A stretch of 64,000 nt of DNA from Billgrantia pellis (GCF_008297955.1 NZ_VTPY01000001.1:124001-188000), one strand, 5' to 3'. Shown: positions 9,441 through 20,246, numbered from the stretch's first letter. A program made the numbers and translations. The notes: generated by a model not told the origin, from the letters alone.

Positions 9441-9468
9441 TTACCGTGGCGATGACGCGTCGTATAAT
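9441..9468 (+). promoter_or_regulatory. sigma-70-type promoter for the glycine-zipper gene
   Basis: TTACCG (9441-9446), a 16-base spacer and a perfect TATAAT (9463-9468). Transcription would begin near 9475 and give a leader of about 100 bases before the ATG at 9579. The early leader can fold a six-pair hairpin (GCGGCG at 9476-9481 with CGCCGC at 9488-9493). The -35 box is weak, so the call rests mainly on the -10 box and its position in the gap. Confidence 0.55.
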
Positions 9469-9578
9469 CGGACAGGCGGCGCGGGATCGCCGCTTCTCAT
9501 CCCCCTTTGTTTGCCCATCGTCCGAGCCGAGCCCTTGATAGTGCCCGGGGCAATTGCGTTCCCGACAGGAGGTGAGCA

Positions 9579-10151
9579 ATGGACAAGTCGATCGTCATTG
9601 GAACGACGCTGAGCGTACTGGGTCTGGGTGGCCTGGCCTTTGGGGCCTGGCAGGCGCAGCAGGTTCCCGAGGAGAGCGGGCCCCAGTTCGCCGAGATCGT
9701 CGCGGTACAGCCGGTGACGCAAAGCGTCGAGACTCCCCGCGAGGTGTGCGAGGACGTCATCGTACAGCATCAGGCACCGGCGCCCAGCCGCGATCCGCAT
9801 CGCATTGCCGGTACGGCGGCGGGTGCCGTGGTGGGCGGCCTGCTGGGCAACCAGGTCGGTGGCGGCAGCGGCAAGACCCTGGCCACCGTGGCGGGGGTGA
9901 TTGGCGGTGGGTTCGCCGGACGCGAAGTCCAGGAGCGGATCGAAGCCAACCAGACCCGGACCTATTCCACTACGCAGCGCCAGTGCCACACGGTAATGGA
10001 CGCCTCGGAACAGACCGTCGGCTACGACGTAACCTGGCGTCATGGCGAGACGACCCAGGTGGCGCGCCTCGAGAACCGTCCGCAGGGCAACCGGGTGCTG
10101 CTCGAGGAGGGCCAGCCGCGCTGGGACCTGCCGCTGGCGAGCGCCGATTGA
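9579..10151 (+). CDS. glycine-zipper 2TM domain envelope protein
   Basis: A 190-residue protein of unknown role. The N-terminus is hydrophobic (IVIGTTLSVLGLGGLAFGAW), acting as a signal or anchor without a lipobox cysteine. The middle, about residues 76-112, is a glycine-zipper two-helix hairpin (GTAAGAVVGGLLGNQVGGGS and a second Gly-rich helix ending IGGGFAGREV), as in SlyB/Rickettsia 17-kDa-type surface proteins. The C-terminal part is polar and holds a cysteine (RQCHT) that may pair with Cys in REVCEDV. AGGAGGT lies 5 bases ahead of the ATG. It has its own promoter and is convergent with the second puuA, only ten bases apart, so it is probably not functionally part of the polyamine set. 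Confidence 0.8.
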   Translation: MDKSIVIGTTLSVLGLGGLAFGAWQAQQVPEESGPQFAEIVAVQPVTQSVETPREVCEDVIVQHQAPAPSRDPHRIAGTAAGAVVGGLLGNQVGGGSGKTLATVAGVIGGGFAGREVQERIEANQTRTYSTTQRQCHTVMDASEQTVGYDVTWRHGETTQVARLENRPQGNRVLLEEGQPRWDLPLASAD

Positions 10152-10161
10152 GCCGGAATGC

Positions 10162-11538
10162 CTAGACGTGCCGCAGGTACCAGGCGTACTCCAGGTGGCT
10201 GACCGCCTGCAAGGCCTGGACGCGTTCGGCGCGGCGATTGGCGACGAAGACGCGCACGAAGTCGTGTCCCAGCGCCTCGCCTAGCGGGGCGCTGGCGGCG
10301 AGCAGGTCGAGGGCCTGCTGCCAGCTGTTGGTCAGGCTCGGTTCGACCTGATCGTAGGCATTGCCGACGATCGGTTCGGGCGGCGTCAACCGGCGTGCCA
10401 GGCCATGCTCGACGCCGGCCAATAGGGCAGCGAGCAAGAGATAGGGATTGACATCGGCACCGGCGACACGATGTTCGATGCGTCGCGCTTCGTTGGCACC
10501 CGAAGGGATGCGCAGGGCCACCGAACGGTTGTCGTAACCCCAGGTCGGCGCCATGGGCACGTAGAGCCCCGGCTGGAAACGGCGATAGGAGTTGAGGTTG
10601 GGGGCAAAAATCGCCATCGCGTCGGGCATCAGTGCTATCAATCCGGCCACGGCCTGATGCAGCCGAGGTGTGCCGAGCGGATCGTTGTCCTCGGCGGCAA
10701 AGGCGTTCCGGCCGTCAGCCTCGAGCAAACTGAGGTGCACATGGGTGCCATTGCCGGCTTCCAGGCCGTAGGGCTTGGCCATGAAGGTCGCCTCGAAGCC
10801 GTGATTCAGTGCCACCCCCTTGATCAGCCGTTTCAGCTGTACGGCGCTGTCGCATGCACGCAGCACATCGTCGCAGTGGGTGAGGGTGATTTCGAACTGC
10901 CCCGGGGCGCATTCCTTGAGCGTCGTATCCAGGGGGAGGCCCTGGCAGTCGGCGGCATCCCGGATATCGTCGAGAAGATCCGCATACTCGTCGAGCTCGC
11001 TGATCGAGTAGAGCTGGCTGCGCGCGGCGCGATCGCCACTGCGGGGGGAGCAGGGCGGCTGGATCGTCCCATCGGGCGTGCGCTCGCGATCCACGAGATA
11101 GAATTCCATTTCCAGCGCGACGACCGGCGTCAAGCCGCGGCGTCGTAAGCGTTCGGCCGCTTGTGACAGCACCTGACGGGGATCGGCGAAAAAAGGGGTG
11201 TTGTCGGGCTCGAACATGGTCATCAACAGTTGGGCCTGGCGGCCACGGCGCAGCCATGGAGTCGGTAACAGCGTGTCTGAGATGGGACGGCAGACCCGGT
11301 CGCCGTCGCCGCTGGCCAGGCCCAGGCCGGTGGCCTCGATGGTGTTGCCGTTGATATCCAGGGCGAATACCGAGGCCGGCAGGTTCACGCCGTGCCGGCA
11401 GACTTTCTCCAGAGAGTCGCGGGGAATGCGCTTACCCCGCATCACGCCGTTGAGATCGCTGATCAACAGATCGATGCTGTCGATATCGGGATGGCGCGCG
11501 AGAAACTCCTGCGCCTGGTCGGCAGTGAGCGACGGCAT
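10162..11538 (-). CDS. puuA: glutamine-synthetase-family gamma-glutamylpolyamine synthetase (second copy)
   Basis: A 458-residue second member of the PuuA family, about ten residues longer than the first. Catalytic landmarks are present: LISDLNGVMRGKRIP, ALEMEFYLVD, GTHVHLSLLE, and ARRIEHRVAGADVN. These match but do not copy the other paralogue, which suggests an old duplication or separate acquisition and possibly a different amine acceptor. It is transcribed away from spuC-puuC, and the shared 368-base gap should contain promoters for both directions. A TTGACA on the minus strand (11609 down to 11604) could be its -35 box, but I do not see a convincing -10 at the right distance. Confidence 0.82.
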   Translation of the reverse strand: MPSLTADQAQEFLARHPDIDSIDLLISDLNGVMRGKRIPRDSLEKVCRHGVNLPASVFALDINGNTIEATGLGLASGDGDRVCRPISDTLLPTPWLRRGRQAQLLMTMFEPDNTPFFADPRQVLSQAAERLRRRGLTPVVALEMEFYLVDRERTPDGTIQPPCSPRSGDRAARSQLYSISELDEYADLLDDIRDAADCQGLPLDTTLKECAPGQFEITLTHCDDVLRACDSAVQLKRLIKGVALNHGFEATFMAKPYGLEAGNGTHVHLSLLEADGRNAFAAEDNDPLGTPRLHQAVAGLIALMPDAMAIFAPNLNSYRRFQPGLYVPMAPTWGYDNRSVALRIPSGANEARRIEHRVAGADVNPYLLLAALLAGVEHGLARRLTPPEPIVGNAYDQVEPSLTNSWQQALDLLAASAPLGEALGHDFVRVFVANRRAERVQALQAVSHLEYAWYLRHV

Positions 11539-11622
11539 GGCGGCACCTTGTCCGTTAGCGATGGGTTGCGCTGAGGTTCATCTTTCAGCGACATGTCTCG
11601 TGTTGTCAAATTTTTTACGGAG

Positions 11623-11649
11623 GGCTTCCGGCTCAACGAGCCGAAAGCC
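11623..11649. other. intergenic hairpin
   Basis: GGCTT, one mismatch, then CGGCTC, a three-base loop AAC, and the complementary GAGCCG and AAGCC: eleven base pairs over 27 bases. No T-run follows on either strand, so it is a poor intrinsic terminator. It may be a transcript structure in the puuA leader or a protein-binding dyad. Confidence 0.45.
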
Positions 11650-11705
11650 TCGTTACAAGAGGTTGGCGAGGCTATTTCTTGGAGCCATGGTCCCGAGCGG
11701 CATTC

Positions 11706-11732
11706 TTGACCTATCATCGTGGAAAGTTTAAT
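11706..11732 (+). promoter_or_regulatory. sigma-70-type promoter for spuC-puuC
   Basis: TTGACC at 11706-11711 (five of six consensus) and TTTAAT at 11727-11732 (five of six), spaced by 15 bases, slightly short of the ideal 17. The initiation point would be near 11740, giving a leader of roughly 165 bases before the spuC ATG. The -10 box lies between the arms of an inverted repeat. Confidence 0.5.
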
Positions 11733-11742
11733 CAACACGATG
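11715..11742. repeat. inverted repeat, candidate repressor operator
   Basis: CATCGTG (11715-11721) and CACGATG (11736-11742) are exact inverted complements with 14 bases between them, and the -10 box of the presumed spuC promoter sits inside. A dimeric helix-turn-helix repressor bound here would block RNA polymerase. The PuuR-like regulator is the obvious candidate, but the arms do not resemble the operator I remember for E. coli PuuR. Confidence 0.45.
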
Positions 11743-11773
11743 CGGTGCTGTCGTGCCGACTCAGGAGGCTGCC

Positions 11774-11941
11774 ATGCCGTGCCGACCTCGGGTCGTTCGC
11801 TTCGATGGCCTGCTGCTGACCGGCCGCTATTCCAACGTCGGGCCCTCCCGCTATGGAGCCGGGCGCGCCGTCGCAGAGCCGCGTTACATCCGAGCGGGAG
11901 AACTTCATGAAGACCGAGATCTACCGGCAACTGGATCGTGA
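11774..11941 (+). CDS. possible 55-residue upstream open frame overlapping spuC start
   Basis: An ATG preceded by a perfect AGGAGG at 5-base spacing opens a frame of 55 codons, beginning MPCRPRVVRFDG, arginine-rich, with no recognisable domain. It ends 35 bases inside spuC in another frame. About 70 percent of its codons before the overlap end in G or C, compatible with coding but not decisive in GC-rich DNA. It could be a leader peptide coupling translation to spuC, or chance. Confidence 0.25.
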   Translation: MPCRPRVVRFDGLLLTGRYSNVGPSRYGAGRAVAEPRYIRAGELHEDRDLPATGS

Positions 11942-13297
11942 GCACCATCTTCATCCCTTCACCGATTACAAGGCACTGGCGGAGGAGGGGAGCCGGATCG
12001 TCACCCGCGCCGAGGGCGTCTACATACACGACAGCGAGGGCCATCGCATCCTTGACGGCATGGCCGGGCTGTGGTGCGTGAACCTGGGCTACGGCCGCGA
12101 GGAACTGGTCGAGGCGGCCAGCGAGCAGATGCGCCAATTGCCGTACTACAACAGCTTTTTCAAGAGCACTCACCCGCCTGCCGTGAAGCTGGCCGAGACC
12201 CTGTGCCGGTTGGCTCCGGCGCACATGAATCATGTCTTTTTTACCGGTTCGGGCTCCGAGGCCAACGACACCGTGCTGCGCATGGTGCGTCGCTTCTGGG
12301 CGCTGGAAGGCAAACCCGACAAGCAGTGGATCATTTCCCGAGAAAATGCCTACCACGGCTCCACCGTGGCCGGCATGAGTCTCGGCGGCATGGCACCCAT
12401 GCACGCCCAGGGCGGTCCCACGGTGCCGAAAATCGCTCACGTGCGACAGCCCTATTGGTTCGGTGAAGGGCGAGACAGCGAGCCGGAGGCCTTCGGTCGT
12501 GAATGCGCCGCCGCGCTCGAGGCGCGAATCCATGAGCTCGGCGAGGAGAATGTCGCCGCCTTTATCGCCGAGCCGGTGCAAGGTGCGGGCGGGGCGGTCA
12601 TTCCACCGGCGAGCTACTGGCCGGCCGTCAGGGATGTGCTGGCGCGCTACGACATCCTGCTGGTAGTGGACGAAGTGATCTGCGGCTTCGGCCGCCTGGG
12701 CGAATGGTTCGGCAGCCAGCACTACGGCCTCGAACCCGACCTGATGCCCGTCGCCAAGGGACTCTCGTCCGGCTACCTGCCGATCGGCGGCGTGCTGGTC
12801 GGGGATCGTGTGGCCGATACTCTGATCGAGCGCGGCGGCGAATTCTTCCACGGCTTCACCTACTCGGGGCATCCGGCCTGCGCCGCGGTGGCGCTCAAGA
12901 ACCTCGAGCTGATGCAGGCCGAGGCCATCGTCGAGCGCGTACGCGATGACATCGGACCCTACCTGGCCAAGCGCTGGGCCACGCTCGGCGAGCATCCCCT
13001 GGTGGGCGAGGCGCGCTCGCTGGGAATGGTCGGCGCGCTGGAGCTGGTCGCCGACAAGGCCGCCGCCCGGCGCTTCCCCAAGTCGCTGGGCGTCGGCAAC
13101 CTGTGCCGTGACATCTGTTTCGACCTCGGGCTGGTGATGCGCTCGGTGGGTGATACGATGATGATCTCGCCGCCGCTCGTGATCACTCGCGACGAGGTCG
13201 ACGAGCTGGTGCGCCTGGCCGGCGAGGCGCTGGACGAGACCGCCCGGCGGCTGGCCGGGCGGGAGAGCGTCGAACCCATCTCAGAGGAGACCCGATC

Positions 13298-13301
<4 letters not shown>
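11907..13301 (+). CDS. spuC: class III polyamine aminotransferase
   Basis: PLP-dependent transaminase of 464 residues, likely moving the amino group of putrescine (or a related diamine) to pyruvate to give 4-aminobutanal. It has the fold-type I landmarks: HFTGSGSEAND-like FFTGSGSEANDT (phosphate binding), YHGST, the aspartate of VVDEVICGFGR, and the PLP lysine at residue 284 in VAKGLSSGYLPIGG. GGGAG lies about 7 bases ahead of the chosen ATG; an upstream in-frame ATG at 11853 would add an unlikely 18-residue tail. Its stop overlaps the GTG start of puuC, so the two are translationally coupled. It offers a transamination route parallel to the gamma-glutamylation route. Confidence 0.85.
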
Positions 13302-14803
<1,502 letters not shown>

Positions 14804-14861
14804 CGTTGGGGGAAGGAGCGGGCGGCCATGACGGGTATACTGGCCCTACCGCTTGAGGAGA

Positions 14862-16268
14862 ATGCCCTTGACCGATCTTTCGATGTTGCTGACCTCGCTT
14901 TCTTCCGGCTACGCCATGGCGCTTTCGGCGCTGCTGGCGTTCCTGCTCGCCCTCGGCCTGGCCGGCTGGCTCGCCGCCCGGCGCCAGCGCGCCGATGCGG
15001 CACGGCACGAGGCGGCCATGACCGGACTGCGTGAGCGGCTCGTCGAGCGTGAGCGACGCCTTGATGAGCTGCAGCGTACGCTCGGCGAGGTGCAGGTGAG
15101 CGAGGCGCGCCTGGCCACTACCCTGGAGCAGAAGCAGCAGCACTTCGAGGCGCAGGTGGCCTTGCTGCGGGACAGTCGCGACCAGTTGCGCCAGGAATTC
15201 GAAAATCTGGCCAACGAGATCCTCGAGCGCAAGGGCCGCGCCTTCTCCGAGCTTTCCCAGCAGCGCATCAGCGGTCTGCTGCAGCCGATCCAGGCCGAGA
15301 TGAAGGGTTTTCGCGAGAAGGTCGAGACGATCCATCGTCACGACACCGAGCAGCGCGCCGGGCTACGTGCCGAGCTCAGGCACTTGCAGGCCCTCAATCG
15401 CGAGATCACCGATCAGGCCGAGCGCCTGACCCAGGCGCTGCAGGGCCAGAAGAAAGTCCAGGGCAACTGGGGCGAACTGATGCTCGAGAACGTGCTGGAG
15501 GGGTCCGGTCTGCGCGCCGGCAAGGATTATCAGCGCGAGGTGAGCTTCACCACGGCCGAGGGTCGGCGGCGGCCCGATGCGGTGGTCTACCTGCCCCAGG
15601 GACGGCACTTGGTGATCGACGCCAAGACCTCGCTGGCCGCCTACGTGCGATACGTCAACGCAGAAGACGAGCGGGAGCGTGAGCTTGCCCTGGCGGCCCA
15701 TGCCGCGGCGGTGGGCGAGCGTATCAGCGAACTCGCTGACAAGCACTACTACGACCTGCCGGGGCTCAATTCGCCCGACGTGGTGATCATGTTCATTCCG
15801 GTGGAGTCGGCCTACGTCGAGGCGCTCAAGCACGACGAGACGCTCTACCAACGCGCCATCGAACACAACGTGCTGGTGGCGACACCCACCACGCTGTTGA
15901 CCAGCCTCAACGTGGTGCGCCAGTTATGGCGCTTCGAGGACCAGAGCCGCCACAGCGCTGAGCTGGCCAGCCGCGCCGAGAAGTTCTACAACAAGCTGCG
16001 GCTATTTCTCGAGAGCATGCAGGATATCCAGGTTCGACTCGACGGGGCGCGCGACAGCTACGACCGCGCCATGGGGCAACTGGTCAATGGCCGTGGCAAC
16101 TTGATCAAGCAGGCCGCCGAGTTCCAGGAATTGGGCGTGGCGGTGCGAAAGGAGTTGCCTGACGACTTGGTCGAGCGGGCGCGCCTGGAGCTCGATGACG
16201 AGCGGTCGCGTTCCTGGCCGCTATCAAAAGAGAAGGAAAGCGCCGAGGCTGACGCAGGCCGCCGATAG
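14862..16268 (+). CDS. rmuC: RmuC-family DNA recombination protein
   Basis: RmuC family (DUF195), a putative nuclease-fold protein that in E. coli limits recombination at inverted repeats. The protein is about 468 residues. An N-terminal membrane segment (ALSALLAFLLALGLAGWLAA) is followed by a long coiled coil rich in Arg, Glu and Gln to about residue 190, then the conserved domain with QGNWGELMLENVLE, YQREVSF, GRRRPDAVVYLP and VIDAKTSLAAY. The start is uncertain: ATG 14862 sits one base from GAGGAG, whereas a TTG at 14868 has ideal 7-base spacing. It lies between puuC and the puuR-like gene but has no known polyamine role. It is convergent with the regulator gene. Confidence 0.88.
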   Translation: MPLTDLSMLLTSLSSGYAMALSALLAFLLALGLAGWLAARRQRADAARHEAAMTGLRERLVERERRLDELQRTLGEVQVSEARLATTLEQKQQHFEAQVALLRDSRDQLRQEFENLANEILERKGRAFSELSQQRISGLLQPIQAEMKGFREKVETIHRHDTEQRAGLRAELRHLQALNREITDQAERLTQALQGQKKVQGNWGELMLENVLEGSGLRAGKDYQREVSFTTAEGRRRPDAVVYLPQGRHLVIDAKTSLAAYVRYVNAEDERERELALAAHAAAVGERISELADKHYYDLPGLNSPDVVIMFIPVESAYVEALKHDETLYQRAIEHNVLVATPTTLLTSLNVVRQLWRFEDQSRHSAELASRAEKFYNKLRLFLESMQDIQVRLDGARDSYDRAMGQLVNGRGNLIKQAAEFQELGVAVRKELPDDLVERARLELDDERSRSWPLSKEKESAEADAGRR

Positions 16269-16360
16269 GCCGGTTGACAACGACTCGAAGCGGTTCGCTC
16301 GGGCAGGCTGAGCGGTGCGCTGGAAGGGTGCGGGAAGGAGGAGAGACGAGGCGGCGCTGG

Positions 16361-16912
16361 CTAGAAGGCGCGTGCCGGTGTGCAGCAGCTCACCAGTCGG
16401 CAGGGCTCGCTGCCGGGGTTGCGAAAGCGGTGGGGAACGTTGGTGTCGAAATAATAGGCTTCACCGGGGCCGAGCACGCGGGTTTCGGCGCCGATGGTGA
16501 TCTCGATCTCGCCCTCGAGCACCACGCCGGCCTCCTCGCCCTGATGGGCGATCATCTCGCGGCCGGTGTCGGCCCCGGGCGGGTAGGTCTCGATCAGAAA
16601 GGCCAGCGCCCGGCTGGCGCGGTTGGCGCCGACGAGCTTGTAGACCACCTCGCCGCTACCCATGTCGACGAGTTCGTCGGCGGCGTAGAAGACCTGATGA
16701 CGACTCTGCATGTCCAGCGTGAAGAAATCGCCGACGCTGATGGGGATGGCATCGAGGATCTTCTTCAGCGAACTGACCGAGGGGCTGACCTTGCCCTGTT
16801 CAATCAGCGACAGGCTGGAGTGAGTGACACCGCAACGCTTGGCCAGTTCGCGCTGGGAGATGCCGCGCAATGTGCGTAGGGCGCGTAGGCGCACCCCAAC
16901 ATCGTCCGACAT
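16361..16912 (-). CDS. puuR: XRE-cupin transcriptional regulator of polyamine genes
   Basis: A 183-residue repressor of the PuuR/PauR type. Residues 5-60 form a helix-turn-helix (LRTLRGISQRELAKRCGVTH, then SLSLIEQGKVSPSVSSL), and residues 105-178 form a cupin sensor domain containing HQGEEAGVVLEGEIEI and GEAYYFDTNVPHRFRN. Relatives repress polyamine breakdown genes and are released by putrescine or spermidine. It faces rmuC tail-to-tail and lies upstream of nothing polyamine-related on its own strand, so it would act in trans on the promoters at about 11,700 and near 900. No self-regulatory operator was identified ahead of it. Confidence 0.85.
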   Translation of the reverse strand: MSDDVGVRLRALRTLRGISQRELAKRCGVTHSSLSLIEQGKVSPSVSSLKKILDAIPISVGDFFTLDMQSRHQVFYAADELVDMGSGEVVYKLVGANRASRALAFLIETYPPGADTGREMIAHQGEEAGVVLEGEIEITIGAETRVLGPGEAYYFDTNVPHRFRNPGSEPCRLVSCCTPARAF

Positions 16913-16935
16913 GCCGGTCTCCTCGTCATCGAAGT

Positions 16936-16960
16936 GGCGCCGCCCGATTGCGGCGGCGCC
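16936..16960 (-). terminator. GC-rich hairpin after gatB
   Basis: A perfect nine-pair stem (GGCGCCGCC with GGCGGCGCC) around a seven-base loop, starting ten bases past the gatB stop on the minus strand. There is no T-run after it, so termination may be inefficient or need Rho. It separates gatCAB from the regulator gene. Confidence 0.5.
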
Positions 16961-16969
16961 TCGGCGCGC

Positions 16970-18424
16970 TCAGCAGAAGGCGTCCAGCTTCTGCTTGAGC
17001 AGTTGGTTGACCTGCTGTGGATTGGCAGTGCCGCGTGACGCCTTCATCACTTGGCCGACGAAGTAGCCGATCATCTTGCCGCGCTTTTCCGGCTCGGCAT
17101 CGCGATACTGAGCCACCTGGGCCGGGCTGTCGGCGATTACCTGGTCGATCATCGCCTCGATGGCGCCGGTGTCGGTGACCTGCTTGAGCCCCTGGGCGTC
17201 GATGATGTCATCGGCCTTGGCGCCCTGACCGTTCCACAGGGCCTGAAAGACCTGCTTGGCAGCCTTGCCGTTGATCGTATCGTCGATGACGCGGGCAATC
17301 AGCTCGCCGAGCTGGCGCGCCGAGACGGGGCTGTCGACGATCGCCAGGCCTTCACGGTTGAGGGCGCCCGCAAGCTCTCCCTGTACCCAGTTGGCGGCCT
17401 GCTTGGCGTCGCCGCAGACATCCTTGACTTCCTCGAAGTAGTCGGCCATCTCGCGCGTGGCGGAGAGCACGCTGGCGTCGTAGGCGGAGAGCCCTAGCTC
17501 GCTCTCGAAGCGGGCGCGCTTGTCGGCGGGCAACTCCGGGAGGTTGTCGCGCAAATGGTCGATATAGGCCTGATCCAGCACCACCGGCAGCAAGTCGGGG
17601 CAGGGGAAGTAGCGGTAGTCGTTGGCTTCCTCCTTGGTGCGCATGCTGCGCGTCTCGTCGCGGTCGGGGTCGAACAGGCGGGTTTCCTGGATCACGACGC
17701 CGTCGTCCTCGAGCAGTTCTATCTGGCGCTCCACCTCATAGGCGATGGCGCGCTCGACGAAGCGGAAGGAGTTGACGTTCTTGATCTCGGCGCGAGTGCC
17801 GAAGGCTTTCTGGCCCTTGGGGCGTACCGAGACGTTGACGTCGCAGCGCATCGACCCCTCGGCCATGTTGCCGTCGGAAATGCCCAGGTAGGTGACGATG
17901 GAGTGGATCGCCTTGAGGTAGGCGGCGGCCTCCTTGGCGCTGCGCATATCGGGCTCGGAGACGATTTCCAGCAGCGGTGTTCCGGCGCGGTTGAGGTCGA
18001 CCCCGGTCATGCCGTGGTAATCCTCGTGCAGCGACTTGCCGGCATCCTCCTCGAGGTGGGCGTGGTGCACGCGGATCGGCTTGGTGGTGCCATCCTCGAG
18101 GGTGATCTCGACCACGCCGGCGCCGACGATGGGCTGGTACATCTGGCTGGTCTGGTAGCCTTTGGGCAGGTCGGGGTAGAAATAGTTCTTGCGGTCGAAC
18201 ACCGAGACTTCGGGAATCTCGGCGTGGATCGCCAGGCCGAACTTCACTGCCATGGCGACCGCGGCTTCATTGAGCACCGGTAGCACACCGGGCAGCCCCA
18301 GGTCGACGGCACAGGCCTGAGTGTTGGGCTCGGCGCCGAAGGCAGTGGAGGCGCCGGAAAAGATCTTCGAGCGGGTGGCGAGCTGGACGTGCACCTCCAG
18401 CCCGATCACGGTTTCCCATTGCAT
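16970..18424 (-). CDS. gatB: Asp-tRNA(Asn)/Glu-tRNA(Gln) amidotransferase subunit B
   Basis: GatB of the tRNA-dependent amidotransferase; it binds misacylated tRNA and phosphorylates the side chain before amidation. It is 484 residues long with the family start [68 protein letters not shown] and [14 protein letters not shown], and a C-terminal YqeY-like tail that recognises the tRNA elbow. Its ATG abuts the end of gatA (one base shared), typical of coupled gatAB. It suggests that Asn-tRNA (or Gln-tRNA) is made by the indirect route here. Confidence 0.97.
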   Translation of the reverse strand: MQWETVIGLEVHVQLATRSKIFSGASTAFGAEPNTQACAVDLGLPGVLPVLNEAAVAMAVKFGLAIHAEIPEVSVFDRKNYFYPDLPKGYQTSQMYQPIVGAGVVEITLEDGTTKPIRVHHAHLEEDAGKSLHEDYHGMTGVDLNRAGTPLLEIVSEPDMRSAKEAAAYLKAIHSIVTYLGISDGNMAEGSMRCDVNVSVRPKGQKAFGTRAEIKNVNSFRFVERAIAYEVERQIELLEDDGVVIQETRLFDPDRDETRSMRTKEEANDYRYFPCPDLLPVVLDQAYIDHLRDNLPELPADKRARFESELGLSAYDASVLSATREMADYFEEVKDVCGDAKQAANWVQGELAGALNREGLAIVDSPVSARQLGELIARVIDDTINGKAAKQVFQALWNGQGAKADDIIDAQGLKQVTDTGAIEAMIDQVIADSPAQVAQYRDAEPEKRGKMIGYFVGQVMKASRGTANPQQVNQLLKQKLDAFC

Positions 18425-19884
18425 CAGGCGTTCTCCTCGGCGAAGGCGGGACGTTGACGGTGCCAGTCGGTGGCCTGCTGGAACTGATGAGCGACGTTGA
18501 GCAGCCGTGCTTCGGTGAAATGGCTGCCCAGTATCTGCAGGCCGACGGGGCGACGACCGGCGAAGCCGGCCGGCACGCTCATGCCGGGGATGCCGGCCAG
18601 GTTGACGGCAATGGTGTAGATGTCCTGCAGGTACATCGACACCGGATCCTTGTTGGCGCCGAGATCGAAGGCAGGGGTGGGCGAAGCGGGGCCCATCAGC
18701 ACGTCGACCTCCTCGAAGGCGTCGAGGAAATCCTGGCGGATCAGGCGACGCACCTGCTGGGCCTTCTTGTAGTAGGCGTCGAAGAAGCCTTCAGAGAGCG
18801 TGTGAGTACCGATCAGGATGCGACGCTTGACCTCGTCGCCGAAACCCTCGGCACGGCTGCGCTTGTACAGGTCGATCAGGTCGACGGGGGCGTCGCAGCG
18901 GTGGCCGAAGCGCACGCCATCGAAGCGCGACAGGTTCGACGAAGCTTCCGCCGGGGCGATGACGTAGTAGGCGGGGATTGCGTAATGGGTGTGCGGCAGG
19001 CTCACCTCGCGCACGCTGGCTCCGAGCGATTCGAAGACCTTGATGGCGTCGCGCACCGCCGTTTCGACCTGCGGGTCCAGGCCATCGCCGAAGTATTCTC
19101 GGGGCAGACCGATCTTCAGCCCGGCGAGGGGCGTGTCGAGCTCCTCGGTGTAGTCGGGCACGCCGCGCGCCACGCAGGTAGAGTCGCGCAGATCGTGGCC
19201 GGCCATGGCAGACAGCAGCAGCGCGCAATCCTCGGCGGTGCGGGCCATGGGCCCGGCCTGGTCGAGGCTCGAGGCGTAGGCGATCATGCCGTAGCGCGAC
19301 ACCCGTCCGTAGGTGGGCTTGAGTCCGGTGATGCCGCAGAAGGCGGCGGGCTGACGGATCGAGCCGCCGGTGTCGGTGCCGATGGCGGCCGGTACCAGGC
19401 CGGCGGCGACCGCCGCGGCACTACCTCCCGACGAGCCGCCGGGTACCGCGGCGAGGTCCCAGGGGTTCTTCACCGGGCCGTAGTGACTGTTCTCGTTGGA
19501 GGAGCCCATGGCGAACTCGTCCATGTTGGTCTTGCCCAGGCTCACGGTGCCGGCCGTGGCGAGCTTCTCGACCACGGTGGCGTCGTAGGGCGAGACGAAG
19601 TTGTCGAGCATTCGCGAGCCGGCGGTGGTCCTGACGTCGCGGGTACAGAAGATGTCCTTGAGCGCCAGCGGCAATCCGGTCAGCGGGCCGGCCTTGCCCG
19701 CGGCGCGGGTCTTGTCGGCGGCATCGGCGGTGGCGAGGGCCTGATCGAAGGTGACGGTGATGAAACTGTTCAGCTCACCGTCGAGACGGTCGATGCGGCC
19801 CAGCAGGTGTTGGGTCAGCTCGTGGCTGGAGAACTCGCCGGCGTCGAGCGAGCGGGCCAGTTCGGCCAGTGTCTTGTCATGCAT
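18424..19884 (-). CDS. gatA: Asp-tRNA(Asn)/Glu-tRNA(Gln) amidotransferase subunit A
   Basis: Glutaminase subunit (amidase-signature family) that releases ammonia for GatB, 486 residues. The Ser-cisSer-Lys catalytic triad is visible: Lys in [10 protein letters not shown], cis-Ser in [12 protein letters not shown], and nucleophile Ser in [12 protein letters not shown]. The ATG at 19884 (MHDKTLAEL) is chosen since GGAG lies 9 bases ahead and the sequence then matches the family start; a further ATG 15 bases upstream is possible. It lies 74 bases after gatC and runs into gatB. Confidence 0.97.
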   Translation of the reverse strand: MHDKTLAELARSLDAGEFSSHELTQHLLGRIDRLDGELNSFITVTFDQALATADAADKTRAAGKAGPLTGLPLALKDIFCTRDVRTTAGSRMLDNFVSPYDATVVEKLATAGTVSLGKTNMDEFAMGSSNENSHYGPVKNPWDLAAVPGGSSGGSAAAVAAGLVPAAIGTDTGGSIRQPAAFCGITGLKPTYGRVSRYGMIAYASSLDQAGPMARTAEDCALLLSAMAGHDLRDSTCVARGVPDYTEELDTPLAGLKIGLPREYFGDGLDPQVETAVRDAIKVFESLGASVREVSLPHTHYAIPAYYVIAPAEASSNLSRFDGVRFGHRCDAPVDLIDLYKRSRAEGFGDEVKRRILIGTHTLSEGFFDAYYKKAQQVRRLIRQDFLDAFEEVDVLMGPASPTPAFDLGANKDPVSMYLQDIYTIAVNLAGIPGMSVPAGFAGRRPVGLQILGSHFTEARLLNVAHQFQQATDWHRQRPAFAEENA

Positions 19885-19958
19885 GCGGCATGGCTCCATG
19901 AAGGCGTGCCGTTGAAAGCGTTAGGGAACGAAGGAGCGTTGGCGAGCGCGTTCGAGGC

Positions 19959-20246
19959 TCACTCGACGACGCGGGGCACCAGGTAGAGCCCATTCTCAAC
20001 GGCCGGAGCGCAACGCTGAAAACGCTCGCGCTGGTCGCCTTCCGTGACCTCGTCGGCACGCAGGCGCTGCGTGACGTCGAGCGGATGGGCCAGCGGCGCG
20101 ACACCCTCGGTGTCGAGGGCCTGGAGCATGTCGACCATTTCGAGAATACGGCCGAGGTCGTCCACGTAGCGAGTGGCGTCCTCGTCGTTCAGGCCAAGCC
20201 GGGCCAGGTGGGCGGCCCGCTGCACGTCTGCGTGTTCAAGCGCCAT
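19959..20246 (-). CDS. gatC: Asp-tRNA(Asn)/Glu-tRNA(Gln) amidotransferase subunit C
   Basis: Small GatC subunit (95 residues) that wraps around GatA and GatB and stabilises the complex. Family features are HLARLGL near residue 12, the central [29 protein letters not shown], and a C-terminal YLVPRVVE that lacks only the final residues of the textbook form. The ATG at 20246 is set by GAGGA about 10 bases upstream and by family length; longer in-frame extensions run into the mreB control region. First gene of gatCAB, divergent from mreB. Confidence 0.95.
   Translation of the reverse strand: MALEHADVQRAAHLARLGLNDEDATRYVDDLGRILEMVDMLQALDTEGVAPLAHPLDVTQRLRADEVTEGDQRERFQRCAPAVENGLYLVPRVVE

Larger units (their letters stand above)
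11539..11906. other. divergent intergenic control region between the second puuA and spuC
   Basis: This 368-base gap holds no recognisable protein family. It contains an AT-rich patch with a minus-strand TTGACA (11604-11609), a strong hairpin (11623-11649), a plus-strand promoter (11706-11732) overlapped by a perfect inverted repeat (11715-11742), an AGGAGG at 11763-11768 and a small open frame from 11774. The density of signals suggests regulated expression of both flanking polyamine genes, probably by the PuuR-like protein encoded at 16361-16912; that link is inference. Confidence 0.6.
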
